Assembly (NCBI GenBank): GCA_002304785.1
Contig: DBMG01000080.1
Span: forward strand, 1 to 18,111
Length of the DNA: 18,111 nucleotides
Direction: 5' to 3'
DNA from: Candidatus Accumulibacter sp. UBA704
Lineage (GTDB): Bacteria > Pseudomonadota > Gammaproteobacteria > Burkholderiales > Rhodocyclaceae
Shown: positions 1 to 5,645 of the stretch, one piece after another
How positions within the stretch are numbered: the stretch's first letter is position 1
Layout of the letters: each line of letters starts with the position of its first letter
The notes under the pieces: model-generated
Seen by the model: only the letters and a program-made list of their open reading frames with translations
What the model was told of the DNA's origin: nothing
The model's database searches: none
Made by a program: the position numbers and the translations under genes

Positions 1-1220
1 TCGGCAGCCGCTGCGGAACCGCGGGTCATGCCCTGTCCGTGGTCGCCGTCACCGGCGCGCGCATCGATACGTCCCAGCTCCGATTCGGCGTCGCGCAGGG
101 CGGCGGCCACCTTGGCCAGCACGCCGGCGATGCATTTGCCGTCTTCCTTCGAGACGGCCGAGGCCGGGCCGAACTTGAGCACTTCCTCTTCGTCGACAAT
201 AGCCGGCGCCGGTTGCGTCGGAATGATCGCGCCACGGCGCAGGACCGGCGCGTCGGAGGGCGCGCACCACAGCTTTTCCAGTTCGTCGTCGAGCCAGGTC
301 AGGGTCAGCGAGCAGCCGGCCATATCCATGCTGGTCACGTATTCGCCAACCTCGGGTTCGACGGCGGTGAGTCCGGATTTCTTCAGTTCGGCTTCGACGC
401 TGACCCACAGCACGAACAGCTCTTCGTACTTGGTGCAGCCAAGACCGTTGAGGATAACGGCGACCCGGCCCTTGCAGTCGGCCGGCTTCTCGGCGGCCAG
501 CTTGTCCACCAGCATCTTGGCCAGTGCGGGCGCCGGCATCATGTCTTCTTCGCTGATGCCCGGCTCTCCGTGAATGCCGAGGCCCACGCCGATGCGCTGC
601 GCAGGCACGGTGAACAGCGGTTCCTTGGCACCAGGTAGCGTGCAGCCGCTGAAGGCGACGCCGAACGAAACGGTATTCTTGTTGGCCTTGATCGCTACGC
701 GCTCGACGTCGTCGAGTTTCATCCCGGCTTCGGCCGCCGCACCGGCGATCTTGAAGACCGCGAGGTCGCCAGCCACGCCGCGCCGCTCGTTGGCCTTCTC
801 GGCCGGTGCGCTGGCCACGTCGTCGGTGACCGGCAGGACGCGCACGTCGATGCCTTCGGAAATCAGGCGTTCGGCGGCAAGACCGAAGTTGAGTACGTCA
901 CCGGCGTATTTGCCAAAACCGAGCAGAACTCCGCCGCCGCGACTGGCCCGGCGGCAGACATTCGCCACGAGGTGCGTCGAGGGCGAGGCGAACACGTCGC
1001 CGGCCACCGCAGCGTCAGCCAGGCCCGGCCCGACGAAACCGGCGAAAGCCGGGTAGTGGCCCGACCCGCCGCCGACGACGACGGCGACCTTGCCTTCCGG
1101 CGTGGCAGTCGAGCGCACGACGCCACCGATCACGGGGCGCACAGTGCGGGAAAAGACGGAGGCAAAGCCGGCCAGGGCTGTCTTGGCAAACTCTTCTGGA
1201 TTATCAACGATGCAGGTCAT
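1..1220 (-). CDS. Fused DhaK-DhaL kinase (dihydroxyacetone / probable erythrulose kinase), 3' end outside window
   Basis: ATP-dependent ketose kinase of the single-chain dihydroxyacetone kinase family. About 406 codons are in the window, reading on through the left edge, so the C-terminal part of the DhaL domain (roughly 150-180 residues in relatives) is missing. The DhaK (DAK1) domain shows the GGGSGHYPAF glycine loop near residues 50-59, GDVFASPST near 74-82, and GLGIHGEPG with His217, the family residue that binds the substrate carbonyl covalently. The DhaL (DAK2) domain starts near residue 370. Its Asp386, Asp391 and Asp393 in DARAGDGDHG have the spacing of the Mg-ATP aspartates D30/D35/D37 of E. 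coli DhaL. The ATG at 1220 follows an AGAGGGGG ribosome site and lies 14 bases after the stop of the isomerase gene, so it is co-transcribed with it. The family includes true DHA kinases and L-/D-erythrulose kinases. The adjacent tetrulose-phosphate isomerases favour erythrulose as substrate, which is inference. Confidence 0.88.
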   Translation of the reverse strand, partial: MTCIVDNPEEFAKTALAGFASVFSRTVRPVIGGVVRSTATPEGKVAVVVGGGSGHYPAFAGFVGPGLADAAVAGDVFASPSTHLVANVCRRASRGGGVLLGFGKYAGDVLNFGLAAERLISEGIDVRVLPVTDDVASAPAEKANERRGVAGDLAVFKIAGAAAEAGMKLDDVERVAIKANKNTVSFGVAFSGCTLPGAKEPLFTVPAQRIGVGLGIHGEPGISEEDMMPAPALAKMLVDKLAAEKPADCKGRVAVILNGLGCTKYEELFVLWVSVEAELKKSGLTAVEPEVGEYVTSMDMAGCSLTLTWLDDELEKLWCAPSDAPVLRRGAIIPTQPAPAIVDEEEVLKFGPASAVSKEDGKCIAGVLAKVAAALRDAESELGRIDARAGDGDHGQGMTRGSAAAA

Positions 1221-1234
1221 GGGTTGTCCCCCTC

Positions 1235-2191
1235 TTAGCGTGGCAGGATGGTACGGAGATAGTCGCGGTTCATGGCGCATACGGTCAGGCTGTCACCGCC
1301 GTAGTGTTCGCACAGGAAGGCGCTCTTGAAGCCGTGGGCGAGCGCTTTCTGGATGGCCGTCCGGTAGTTGATGATGCCCAGCGCCAGCGAGGTCGGGTAG
1401 GAGCAGATGAGATTCTGCGCCGGATCCTCAATGCGCATGTAGTTCTTGACGTGCCAGTATTTGGCATAGGGAACGATCTTGTCGATCATCGCAGACCAGT
1501 GCTCAACCGGCCGGTGCAGGCGGACGAGGTTGCCGATATCGGCGTTGATGCCGACCGCCGGCACATCGACGTCGTTGACGAATTTCACCGCCCCGTCGGC
1601 GGTGCCGATGTAGGTGTCCTCATACATTTCCAAGGACACTTCGATGCCCAGTTCCGCAGCGTGCCTGCCCAGTTCGCGGATGCGGCTGACGGCTTTCTGA
1701 TAGGTCGCCGGGTCATCCGGATTCCTGACGCCTTGCGCGGTCCAGAACCACAGGTGCTTTTTCTGCTCCTCTGTGAACTCGCCGAACAGGCCGAAGGAGA
1801 CGGCCTTGGCGCCAATTTCGGCAGCGGCGTCGATGACGCGGTGGTTGTAGACCAGGTAGTCGTCGGCATTGACAGGGTCGATGACGCTGGCCTTGCGCGT
1901 CGTGGAAATGGCCGGGATGGTCAGCCCGACCGTCTTGACAACGTACATGAAGTCGCGCAGGCGGCTCGGGGAGAGGTCCGCCACGCGCACCCAGCTGTCG
2001 CTCGGGTCGAATTCGGTGAACCCGGCGTCGACCACTTGCTGCAGCGTCGCCGCCCAATGGTCAGCCGGCTGGTCCTGCACCAGGCTGCCGTCCGGAAGGA
2101 CTCCGGAGAAGCCATTCATCGCCGCCGCGATCGGCCAGTTGTCGCGGTTCCATTTCGTTTCACAGCACCCTGCGTTTCTTGCTTCCGACAT
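1235..2191 (-). CDS. Sugar phosphate isomerase/epimerase, AP-endonuclease-2 / xylose-isomerase-like TIM barrel (possible tetrulose-phosphate racemase, EryC-like)
   Basis: Metal-dependent TIM-barrel isomerase of 318 residues. The four ligands expected of this fold can be placed in order: Glu188 in SLEMYED, Asp218 in GINADIGN, His247 in KYWHVKN and Glu295 in FLCEHYGG. This is the Glu-Asp-His-Glu pattern of ketose 3-epimerases and their relatives. No signal peptide or membrane segment is seen, so it should be cytoplasmic. I chose the ATG at 2191 because GGAGAAG lies just upstream; the open frame runs on to 2347, but that extension is Arg/Ser-rich and antisense to the end of the TIM gene. It lies 52 bases after the TIM-like gene and 14 bases before the kinase gene. 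Brucella EryC, a tetrulose-4-phosphate racemase, has this fold and sits with EryH and EryI relatives, so a racemase or epimerase role on erythrulose or its phosphate is the best guess. A sugar-acid decarboxylase or an unrelated epimerase cannot be excluded. Confidence 0.85.
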   Translation of the reverse strand: MSEARNAGCCETKWNRDNWPIAAAMNGFSGVLPDGSLVQDQPADHWAATLQQVVDAGFTEFDPSDSWVRVADLSPSRLRDFMYVVKTVGLTIPAISTTRKASVIDPVNADDYLVYNHRVIDAAAEIGAKAVSFGLFGEFTEEQKKHLWFWTAQGVRNPDDPATYQKAVSRIRELGRHAAELGIEVSLEMYEDTYIGTADGAVKFVNDVDVPAVGINADIGNLVRLHRPVEHWSAMIDKIVPYAKYWHVKNYMRIEDPAQNLICSYPTSLALGIINYRTAIQKALAHGFKSAFLCEHYGGDSLTVCAMNRDYLRTILPR

Positions 2192-2243
2192 CGCTCTTCT
2201 CCAATTCAACTTGATTTCGTTACCGAAGCGGCCGCTCCGGTGT

Positions 2244-3032
2244 TCATGCCGCCTGTTTTCTCTTCGCCGCGTCGCTGACGAGCTCGACGATCCGCGCGAA
2301 GCCCTCGGGCTTCCACGCTGCGCGCCCGACGAACAATCCATCCACATCCTTGATATCGAGAATGTCCCGGCCGTTTTCCGGGGTCACCGAGCCACCGTAG
2401 ATGATCCGCGTCCGTTCGGCGATTTCCTCACCGCAATGCTTGCGCAGGATGGTCCGCAAAGCCCGATGCCGTTCCTCGACGTATTCCGGCGAAGCCGCCT
2501 CGGCTGCACCGATGGCCCAGCGCGGTTCGTAGGCCAGGATGATTTCCGGGACGCGTTCGTCCGGTTGTCCGTCGATCGAGGTCAGGAGTTGATCGGCCAG
2601 CACCTCGTCCGCCCGTCCATCGGCCTTTTCCTGCGCGGTTTCGCCCAGGCAGACGATGGGAATCAGCCCCACGCTCATGGCCTTGTCGACCTTGCGCCGC
2701 ACCGCCTCGTAGGTTTCCCCGAAATGCTGCAGGCGTTCCGAATGCGCCAGTTCGACGTAGCGGCATCCGGTCTCGAGCAGCATCGACGCCGATATCTCGC
2801 CCGTCCAGCTGCCGGAATCGTCCCAGTGCATGTTCTGCCCGCCCACGGCTACCGGCGAACCGGCGAATGCGTTGGCCGCCGTGGCCAGCGAAGTGAAGGG
2901 GGGCAACACGTAGATGTCGATCGCCGACGTGTCGAGGCCGGCGATGCGCGACCTGAGTTCCTCGGCATAGCGGATCGAATCCGCGATGCCGTTGTTCATC
3001 TTCCAGCCTGTTCCTGCTACCAGTCTGCGCAT
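2244..3032 (-). CDS. Triosephosphate-isomerase-family protein, probable erythrulose-phosphate isomerase (TpiA2 / LerI / EryH type)
   Basis: TIM-fold isomerase of 262 residues, full family length. Lys11, His97 (in ELAHSER) and Glu169 (in AYEPRWAIG) match the TIM catalytic lysine, histidine and general-base glutamate. The phosphate loop IYGGSV is at 211-216. It departs from glycolytic TIM where it matters: the invariant Asn before Trp-Lys (GNWK) is Gly9 here (GTGWKMN), the histidine motif is AHSER rather than GHSER, and Arg171 follows the glutamate motif. GTSWK-like N termini mark, as I recall, the TpiA2 enzymes of tetritol pathways: LerI in Mycobacterium (L-erythrulose 1-phosphate to D-erythrulose 4-phosphate) and EryH in Brucella. 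Its place between the RpiB-like gene and an EryC-like isomerase supports that role over glycolysis. The start at 3032 has AGGGA upstream at slightly long spacing. The gene follows rpiB by 95 bases containing a GC-rich hairpin. Confidence 0.9.
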   Translation of the reverse strand: MRRLVAGTGWKMNNGIADSIRYAEELRSRIAGLDTSAIDIYVLPPFTSLATAANAFAGSPVAVGGQNMHWDDSGSWTGEISASMLLETGCRYVELAHSERLQHFGETYEAVRRKVDKAMSVGLIPIVCLGETAQEKADGRADEVLADQLLTSIDGQPDERVPEIILAYEPRWAIGAAEAASPEYVEERHRALRTILRKHCGEEIAERTRIIYGGSVTPENGRDILDIKDVDGLFVGRAAWKPEGFARIVELVSDAAKRKQAA

Positions 3033-3077
3033 GTAAAGGGTTTCCCTGCTGGTCTTCCAGAATCATTGAATCCGGTG

Positions 3078-3105
3078 GCGGCGGATCGAACACTCCGCCC
3101 GCCGC
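3078..3105 (-). other. GC-rich intercistronic hairpin between rpiB-like and TIM-like genes
   Basis: GCGGCGG at 3078-3084 pairs with CCGCCGC at 3099-3105 across a 14-base loop. The stem is extended by CCGGT at 3072-3076 with ACCGG at 3108-3112, leaving a small internal loop. No T tract follows on the minus strand, so it is not a standard terminator. A role in mRNA processing or in setting the rpiB/TIM expression ratio is possible but unproven. Confidence 0.4.
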
Positions 3106-3127
3106 AAACCGGCACATCCATCGGCAG

Positions 3128-3592
3128 CTACTTCCGATACTTGCGGTCGAGTTCGTTCACTGCCGCGACGTTGCCGGCCGACGGCCCCTGCGGATCGAAC
3201 TCCGAAGCTAGCCAGGCATTGACGATGGTCTTGGCCAGTTCCGGGCCAACCACGCGCGCGCCGAAGGTGATGATGTGGGCGTTGTTGCTCTTGGCCGCGC
3301 GCTCCGCCGAAAACGTATCGTGGGTCTGTGCCGCGCGGATACCCGGCACCTTGTTGGCCGACATGGCCACGCCGATGCCGGTGCCACAGACCAGGATGCC
3401 GCGGTCGAACTGCCCGGCCAAGATGGCCTGGGCCACGCGCTCGGCGATATTTGCATAATATTCCCCGGCCACCCCGGTCGGCGACTTGCTCATGTCCGTC
3501 ACTTCGACGTCCTTGAGCCCTTTCAGGTGAGGAACCAGAACGTCAACCAGGGATACTCCGACGCTGTCGCCGGCAATCGCAATTCTCATCAT
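3128..3592 (-). CDS. rpiB: RpiB/LacA/LacB-family sugar-phosphate isomerase, probable D-erythrulose 4-phosphate isomerase (DerI / EryI type)
   Basis: Aldose-ketose phosphate isomerase of 154 residues, the RpiB family length. The core motif GILVCGTGIGVAMSANK holds the conserved cysteine that acts as base, and the SNNAHIITFGARVVG segment matches the nucleotide-like/phosphate region (HNDTNVLAFGSRVVG in E. coli RpiB). At the N terminus the usual CDHVG/CDHAG is GDSVG, so the His near residue 10 is replaced by Ser. As I recall, this also occurs in Brucella EryI and mycobacterial DerI, which interconvert D-erythrulose 4-phosphate and D-erythrose 4-phosphate. It is the first gene of the module A operon. 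A TATACT/TTGTCA promoter lies about 45-75 bases upstream. Start at 3592 with AAGGA upstream; a second ATG directly follows at 3589. Ribose-5-phosphate isomerase is the alternative reading, but the neighbours favour tetrose phosphates. Confidence 0.9.
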   Translation of the reverse strand: MMRIAIAGDSVGVSLVDVLVPHLKGLKDVEVTDMSKSPTGVAGEYYANIAERVAQAILAGQFDRGILVCGTGIGVAMSANKVPGIRAAQTHDTFSAERAAKSNNAHIITFGARVVGPELAKTIVNAWLASEFDPQGPSAGNVAAVNELDRKYRK

Positions 3593-3637
3593 CTTTGATC
3601 CTTAATGCCAATGGGTTATTTTGGTAAGCCGATGGGC

Positions 3638-3666
3638 AGTATAATACTTTTGTATTTTCGTGACAA
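3638..3666 (-). promoter_or_regulatory. Sigma70-like promoter of the rpiB-TIM-isomerase-kinase operon
   Basis: On the minus strand TTGTCA (3666-3661) and TATACT (3643-3638) are separated by exactly 17 bases. Both are close to sigma70 consensus. The -35 box is one arm of the inverted repeat at 3661-3675, so a repressor bound there would block RNA polymerase. The predicted transcript starts near 3630, about 40 bases before the rpiB ATG. Confidence 0.65.
3643..3656. promoter_or_regulatory. Second inverted repeat AATAC-TTTT-GTATT in the rpiB/sorC promoter region
   Basis: Perfect 5-base arms around four T residues, inside the spacer and -10 region of the minus-strand promoter. It may be an auxiliary site for the SorC-family regulator or may arise by chance in AT-rich DNA. 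Confidence 0.3.
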
Positions 3667-3689
3667 CATTTGTCAATTTGATGGATAAT
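3660..3689 (+). promoter_or_regulatory. Sigma70-like promoter of the SorC-family regulator gene
   Basis: GTGACA (3660-3665) and GATAAT (3684-3689) are separated by 18 bases; each differs from consensus at one position. The -35 box overlaps the same palindrome (3661-3675) that overlaps the -35 of the divergent operon promoter, so one bound regulator could control both directions, including its own gene. Confidence 0.5.
3661..3675. promoter_or_regulatory. Perfect palindrome TGACAA-CAT-TTGTCA, candidate SorC-family operator
   Basis: Six-base arms with a three-base spacer, in the AT-rich gap between the divergently transcribed rpiB operon and the SorC-family regulator gene. Its position over the -35 elements of both inferred promoters is what a local repressor or inducer-responsive site would need. 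Confidence 0.55.
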
Positions 3690-3769
3690 CGGCTCGTTTT
3701 CCGGTTTATTTTTTCTCCGACAAGTTGTTTAATGCCGCATTCGCCGATTTCGACCCAGGGAAAACCAAG

Positions 3770-4720
3770 ATGAGTTCTATCGAATCCAGCGCCTTGCCTG
3801 GCGAGCAACTGCGCGCGCGCATCGCGTGGTACTACTTCGTCGCCGGACTGACCCAGCAGGAAATCTCCGATCGTCTCGGCATTGCCCGGGCGCGGGTCAA
3901 CAAGATCGCCGGACAACTGCGCACGGACGGGTCGGTGGTCATCGACATTCGCCTGCCGCTGGCCAGTTGCGTCGAACTCGAGGAGAGGTTGCGCGAAGCC
4001 TACGGGCTCAAATCGGTTTCAGTCGTTCCCTCCTCGGACGACGATGAGCAGCAGCGGCGCATGCTCGGCGAGGCCGGGGCCGCGTTGCTCGACCCCATGC
4101 TCTCGGACGACCAGTGCATCTCGGTCGGTTGGGGTAGAACGCTGATCAACAGCATCAAACAACTGCGCCCGCGCAAGCTGCGCGACAGCGCGGTCGTCTC
4201 GCTGATGGGCGGTCTGACGCGCGGTTCGGAAACAAACACCTTCGGCGTGTCCACCGAGTTTGCCAAGACGCTCGGCGCGGAGTGCTACTACATCACCGCG
4301 CCCGTCTATTGTCCAAGCGTGGAGAGCCGCGGGGTTCTTCTCCAGCACAGCGGCGTCAGCGAAGTCATGGAACGTGCCCGCCGCTCCAACCTCGCGGTCG
4401 TCTCCTGCGGCGATCTTACGTCGAAAACCCCGCTGACGACGATCAACAGCGTACGCCAGCGCCTGCCGGAACTCCGCAAATGCGGCGCCATCGGGGAAAT
4501 CCTGGGAACCTTCCTCGACGCGGAAGGCGTTCCCGTCGCCCACGAACTGAACCAGACGGTCATCGCCATGTCGCCGACCGACCTGAGGGCCGTCCCGAAC
4601 AGCATCCTGATCTCCGGCGGCCTGTACAAGGCCGAGGTCATCAAGGCCATTCTGGCCTCGCGGTACGTCAACAATCTCGTCACCGACGAGGCGGTCGCCC
4701 AACGTCTGCTGGTGGAATAG
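3770..4720 (+). CDS. SorC/DeoR-family sugar-binding transcriptional regulator
   Basis: DNA-binding regulator of 316 residues, normal SorC-family length. A helix-turn-helix lies near residues 27-51 (GLTQQEISDRLGIARARVNK), followed by the sugar-phosphate-binding domain with SVGWGRTL at 118-125 and the GG and Asn/Gln-rich effector region further on. Family members such as SorC, DeoR, CggR and EryD bind phosphorylated sugars as effectors. It is divergent from the module A operon and so probably controls it, sensing a tetrulose or tetrose phosphate; Brucella EryD of the erythritol operon is of the same family. I start it at the ATG 3770, which has CAGGGA upstream; the frame is open back to a TTG at 3725 without a good ribosome site. 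It is convergent with the GntR regulator gene, with 36 bases between stops and no clear terminator. Confidence 0.9.
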   Translation: MSSIESSALPGEQLRARIAWYYFVAGLTQQEISDRLGIARARVNKIAGQLRTDGSVVIDIRLPLASCVELEERLREAYGLKSVSVVPSSDDDEQQRRMLGEAGAALLDPMLSDDQCISVGWGRTLINSIKQLRPRKLRDSAVVSLMGGLTRGSETNTFGVSTEFAKTLGAECYYITAPVYCPSVESRGVLLQHSGVSEVMERARRSNLAVVSCGDLTSKTPLTTINSVRQRLPELRKCGAIGEILGTFLDAEGVPVAHELNQTVIAMSPTDLRAVPNSILISGGLYKAEVIKAILASRYVNNLVTDEAVAQRLLVE

Positions 4721-4756
4721 CACCGTACCGGATCCGAACCGATTGGAGCGGACCTG

Positions 4757-5449
4757 TCAGATCGCGTTCTTGATCCGCTCCCAGGTTCCCCGCAGGTGAT
4801 TGACCATGGCCGCCGAGAGGCGCTCGCCGTCGCGCGCCTCCAGTGCCTCCATCATTTCCTCATGATCCCTGACGGCAGCCAGCAGCGACTCCTCTTTCTG
4901 GTCGCCGATGAAGCGGATCCGCTTCATGCGTGTCTGCAGGATGTCGTGCACCAGGCACAGTGATTCGTTCCCGGCCAGCGAAATCAGCAGGGTGTGGATC
5001 TGCTGGTTGAGTTTGAAGTAAGGCAAGCGTTCCCGCGTCTTGTAAAACTCCAGCATCTGGTCGTGCAGACTGCGGACCTCGCGGATCTCTTCATCCGTGG
5101 CGTTCTGGCAGGTAAGTGGCCCGGCCATCGCTTCCAGATGGCTCAATACGTCGAGCATGTCGCGAGCATCCTTTCTGGTCAGCTTGCGCACCATGGCGCC
5201 GCGGCTGGGAACCAGATCCACCAAGCCCTCGGAAGCCAGCACCTTGAGCGCCTCGCGTAGCGGTGTGCGCGAAATCCCCAACTGCTGACAGAGCTGCCCT
5301 TCATGGATCCGCGCCCCGACGGGAATCCTCCCTTCGATGATCATGTCGCGAATGCGCGTGACAACGACGTTATGCAGGGTCGGACGCTCGATGCGCACGG
5401 CTTCGGTCGAAGCATCCGTGTCCGCCAGGGTATTCAATTCGCCATTCAT
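4757..5449 (-). CDS. GntR-family transcriptional regulator, FCD (FadR C-terminal) subfamily
   Basis: Regulator of 230 residues. The GntR winged helix-turn-helix covers about 24-90, with GQLCQQLGISRTPLREAL at 51-68 as the recognition helix region and EGLVDLVPSRGAMV as the wing. The FCD ligand domain covers about 95-225. Candidate metal ligands are Asn148 (where many relatives have Asp), His152, His196 and His218. FCD regulators usually sense small carboxylates or sugar acids. It is divergent from pdxA2-tctCBA, so control of that transport and dehydrogenase operon is likely. The ATG at 5449 is preferred: a TTGACG/CATATT promoter at 5507-5479 would start transcription only about 20-25 bases upstream, leaving the earlier GTG at 5497 outside the mRNA. 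Its ribosome site is weak. Confidence 0.88.
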   Translation of the reverse strand: MNGELNTLADTDASTEAVRIERPTLHNVVVTRIRDMIIEGRIPVGARIHEGQLCQQLGISRTPLREALKVLASEGLVDLVPSRGAMVRKLTRKDARDMLDVLSHLEAMAGPLTCQNATDEEIREVRSLHDQMLEFYKTRERLPYFKLNQQIHTLLISLAGNESLCLVHDILQTRMKRIRFIGDQKEESLLAAVRDHEEMMEALEARDGERLSAAMVNHLRGTWERIKNAI

Positions 5450-5478
5450 CGAAGCCGATCCGATTCTCAAAAGCCCGG

Positions 5479-5507
5479 AATATGGACCCGGGGACACCAG
5501 TCGTCAA
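5479..5507 (-). promoter_or_regulatory. Candidate promoter of the GntR/FCD regulator gene
   Basis: On the minus strand TTGACG (5507-5502) and CATATT (5484-5479) are separated by 17 bases. The -35 matches consensus at five of six positions and the -10 at four of six. It predicts a short leader ahead of the ATG at 5449. Confidence 0.4.
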
Positions 5508-5547
5508 CATGCGAAATGGCAATCTCCATCGTCTCGGCCATTCGCTC

Positions 5548-5568
5548 CTGAATTCTGCATTCAGAATT
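5548..5568. promoter_or_regulatory. Overlapping inverted repeats, candidate GntR/FCD operator
   Basis: Two perfect palindromes interleave here: CTGAAT-TCTGC-ATTCAG (5548-5564) and AATTCTG-CATT-CAGAATT (5551-5568). They lie in the gap between the divergent GntR regulator and pdxA2 and end at the first base of a TTTACA box (5568-5573). This fits an operator for the adjacent regulator that governs the pdxA2-tct operon. Confidence 0.5.
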
Positions 5569-5613
5569 TTACATCTTTAATTTGACATTTCCAGTATTTT
5601 GGTTGCAGTATTT
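5568..5613 (+). promoter_or_regulatory. Candidate tandem promoters of the pdxA2-tctCBA operon
   Basis: TTTACA (5568-5573) and TTGACA (5582-5587) lie 14 bases apart. CAGTATTT occurs twice, at 5592-5599 and 5606-5613, also 14 bases apart. Each -35-like box therefore has a CAGTAT box after an 18-base spacer. The -10 matches are weak (three of six), so an activator or other sigma factor is possible. A GGAGGAG ribosome site at about 5630-5636 precedes the pdxA2 ATG. Confidence 0.35.
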
Positions 5614-5645
5614 GCAAGAACCGATTTCTGGAGGAGACCAACCCG

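Noticed and set aside
28..638. Plus-strand open frames of 181 and 199 codons at the left edge
   Set aside because: They are antisense to the DhaK-DhaL reading frame, which carries the conserved His217 and DhaL Asp motifs.
1304..2278. A 324-codon plus-strand frame opposite the AP-endonuclease-fold isomerase
   Set aside because: Shadow of the real gene; no ribosome site or family match.
2244..3032. Annotation as glycolytic tpiA
   Set aside because: Substituted active-site Asn and the tetrulose-type operon context argue for a dedicated tetrose-phosphate isomerase.
1869..3458. A 529-codon open frame on the plus strand, antisense to the isomerase, TIM and rpiB genes
   Set aside because: It is opposite three clearly conserved genes, shows no recognisable domain, is rich in Arg/Pro/Ser, and its openness is explained by high GC and codon bias of the real genes.
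4721..4756. Possible terminator between the convergent SorC and GntR regulator genes
   Set aside because: Only a weak TCCG/CGGA pairing and no T tract; not enough to call.
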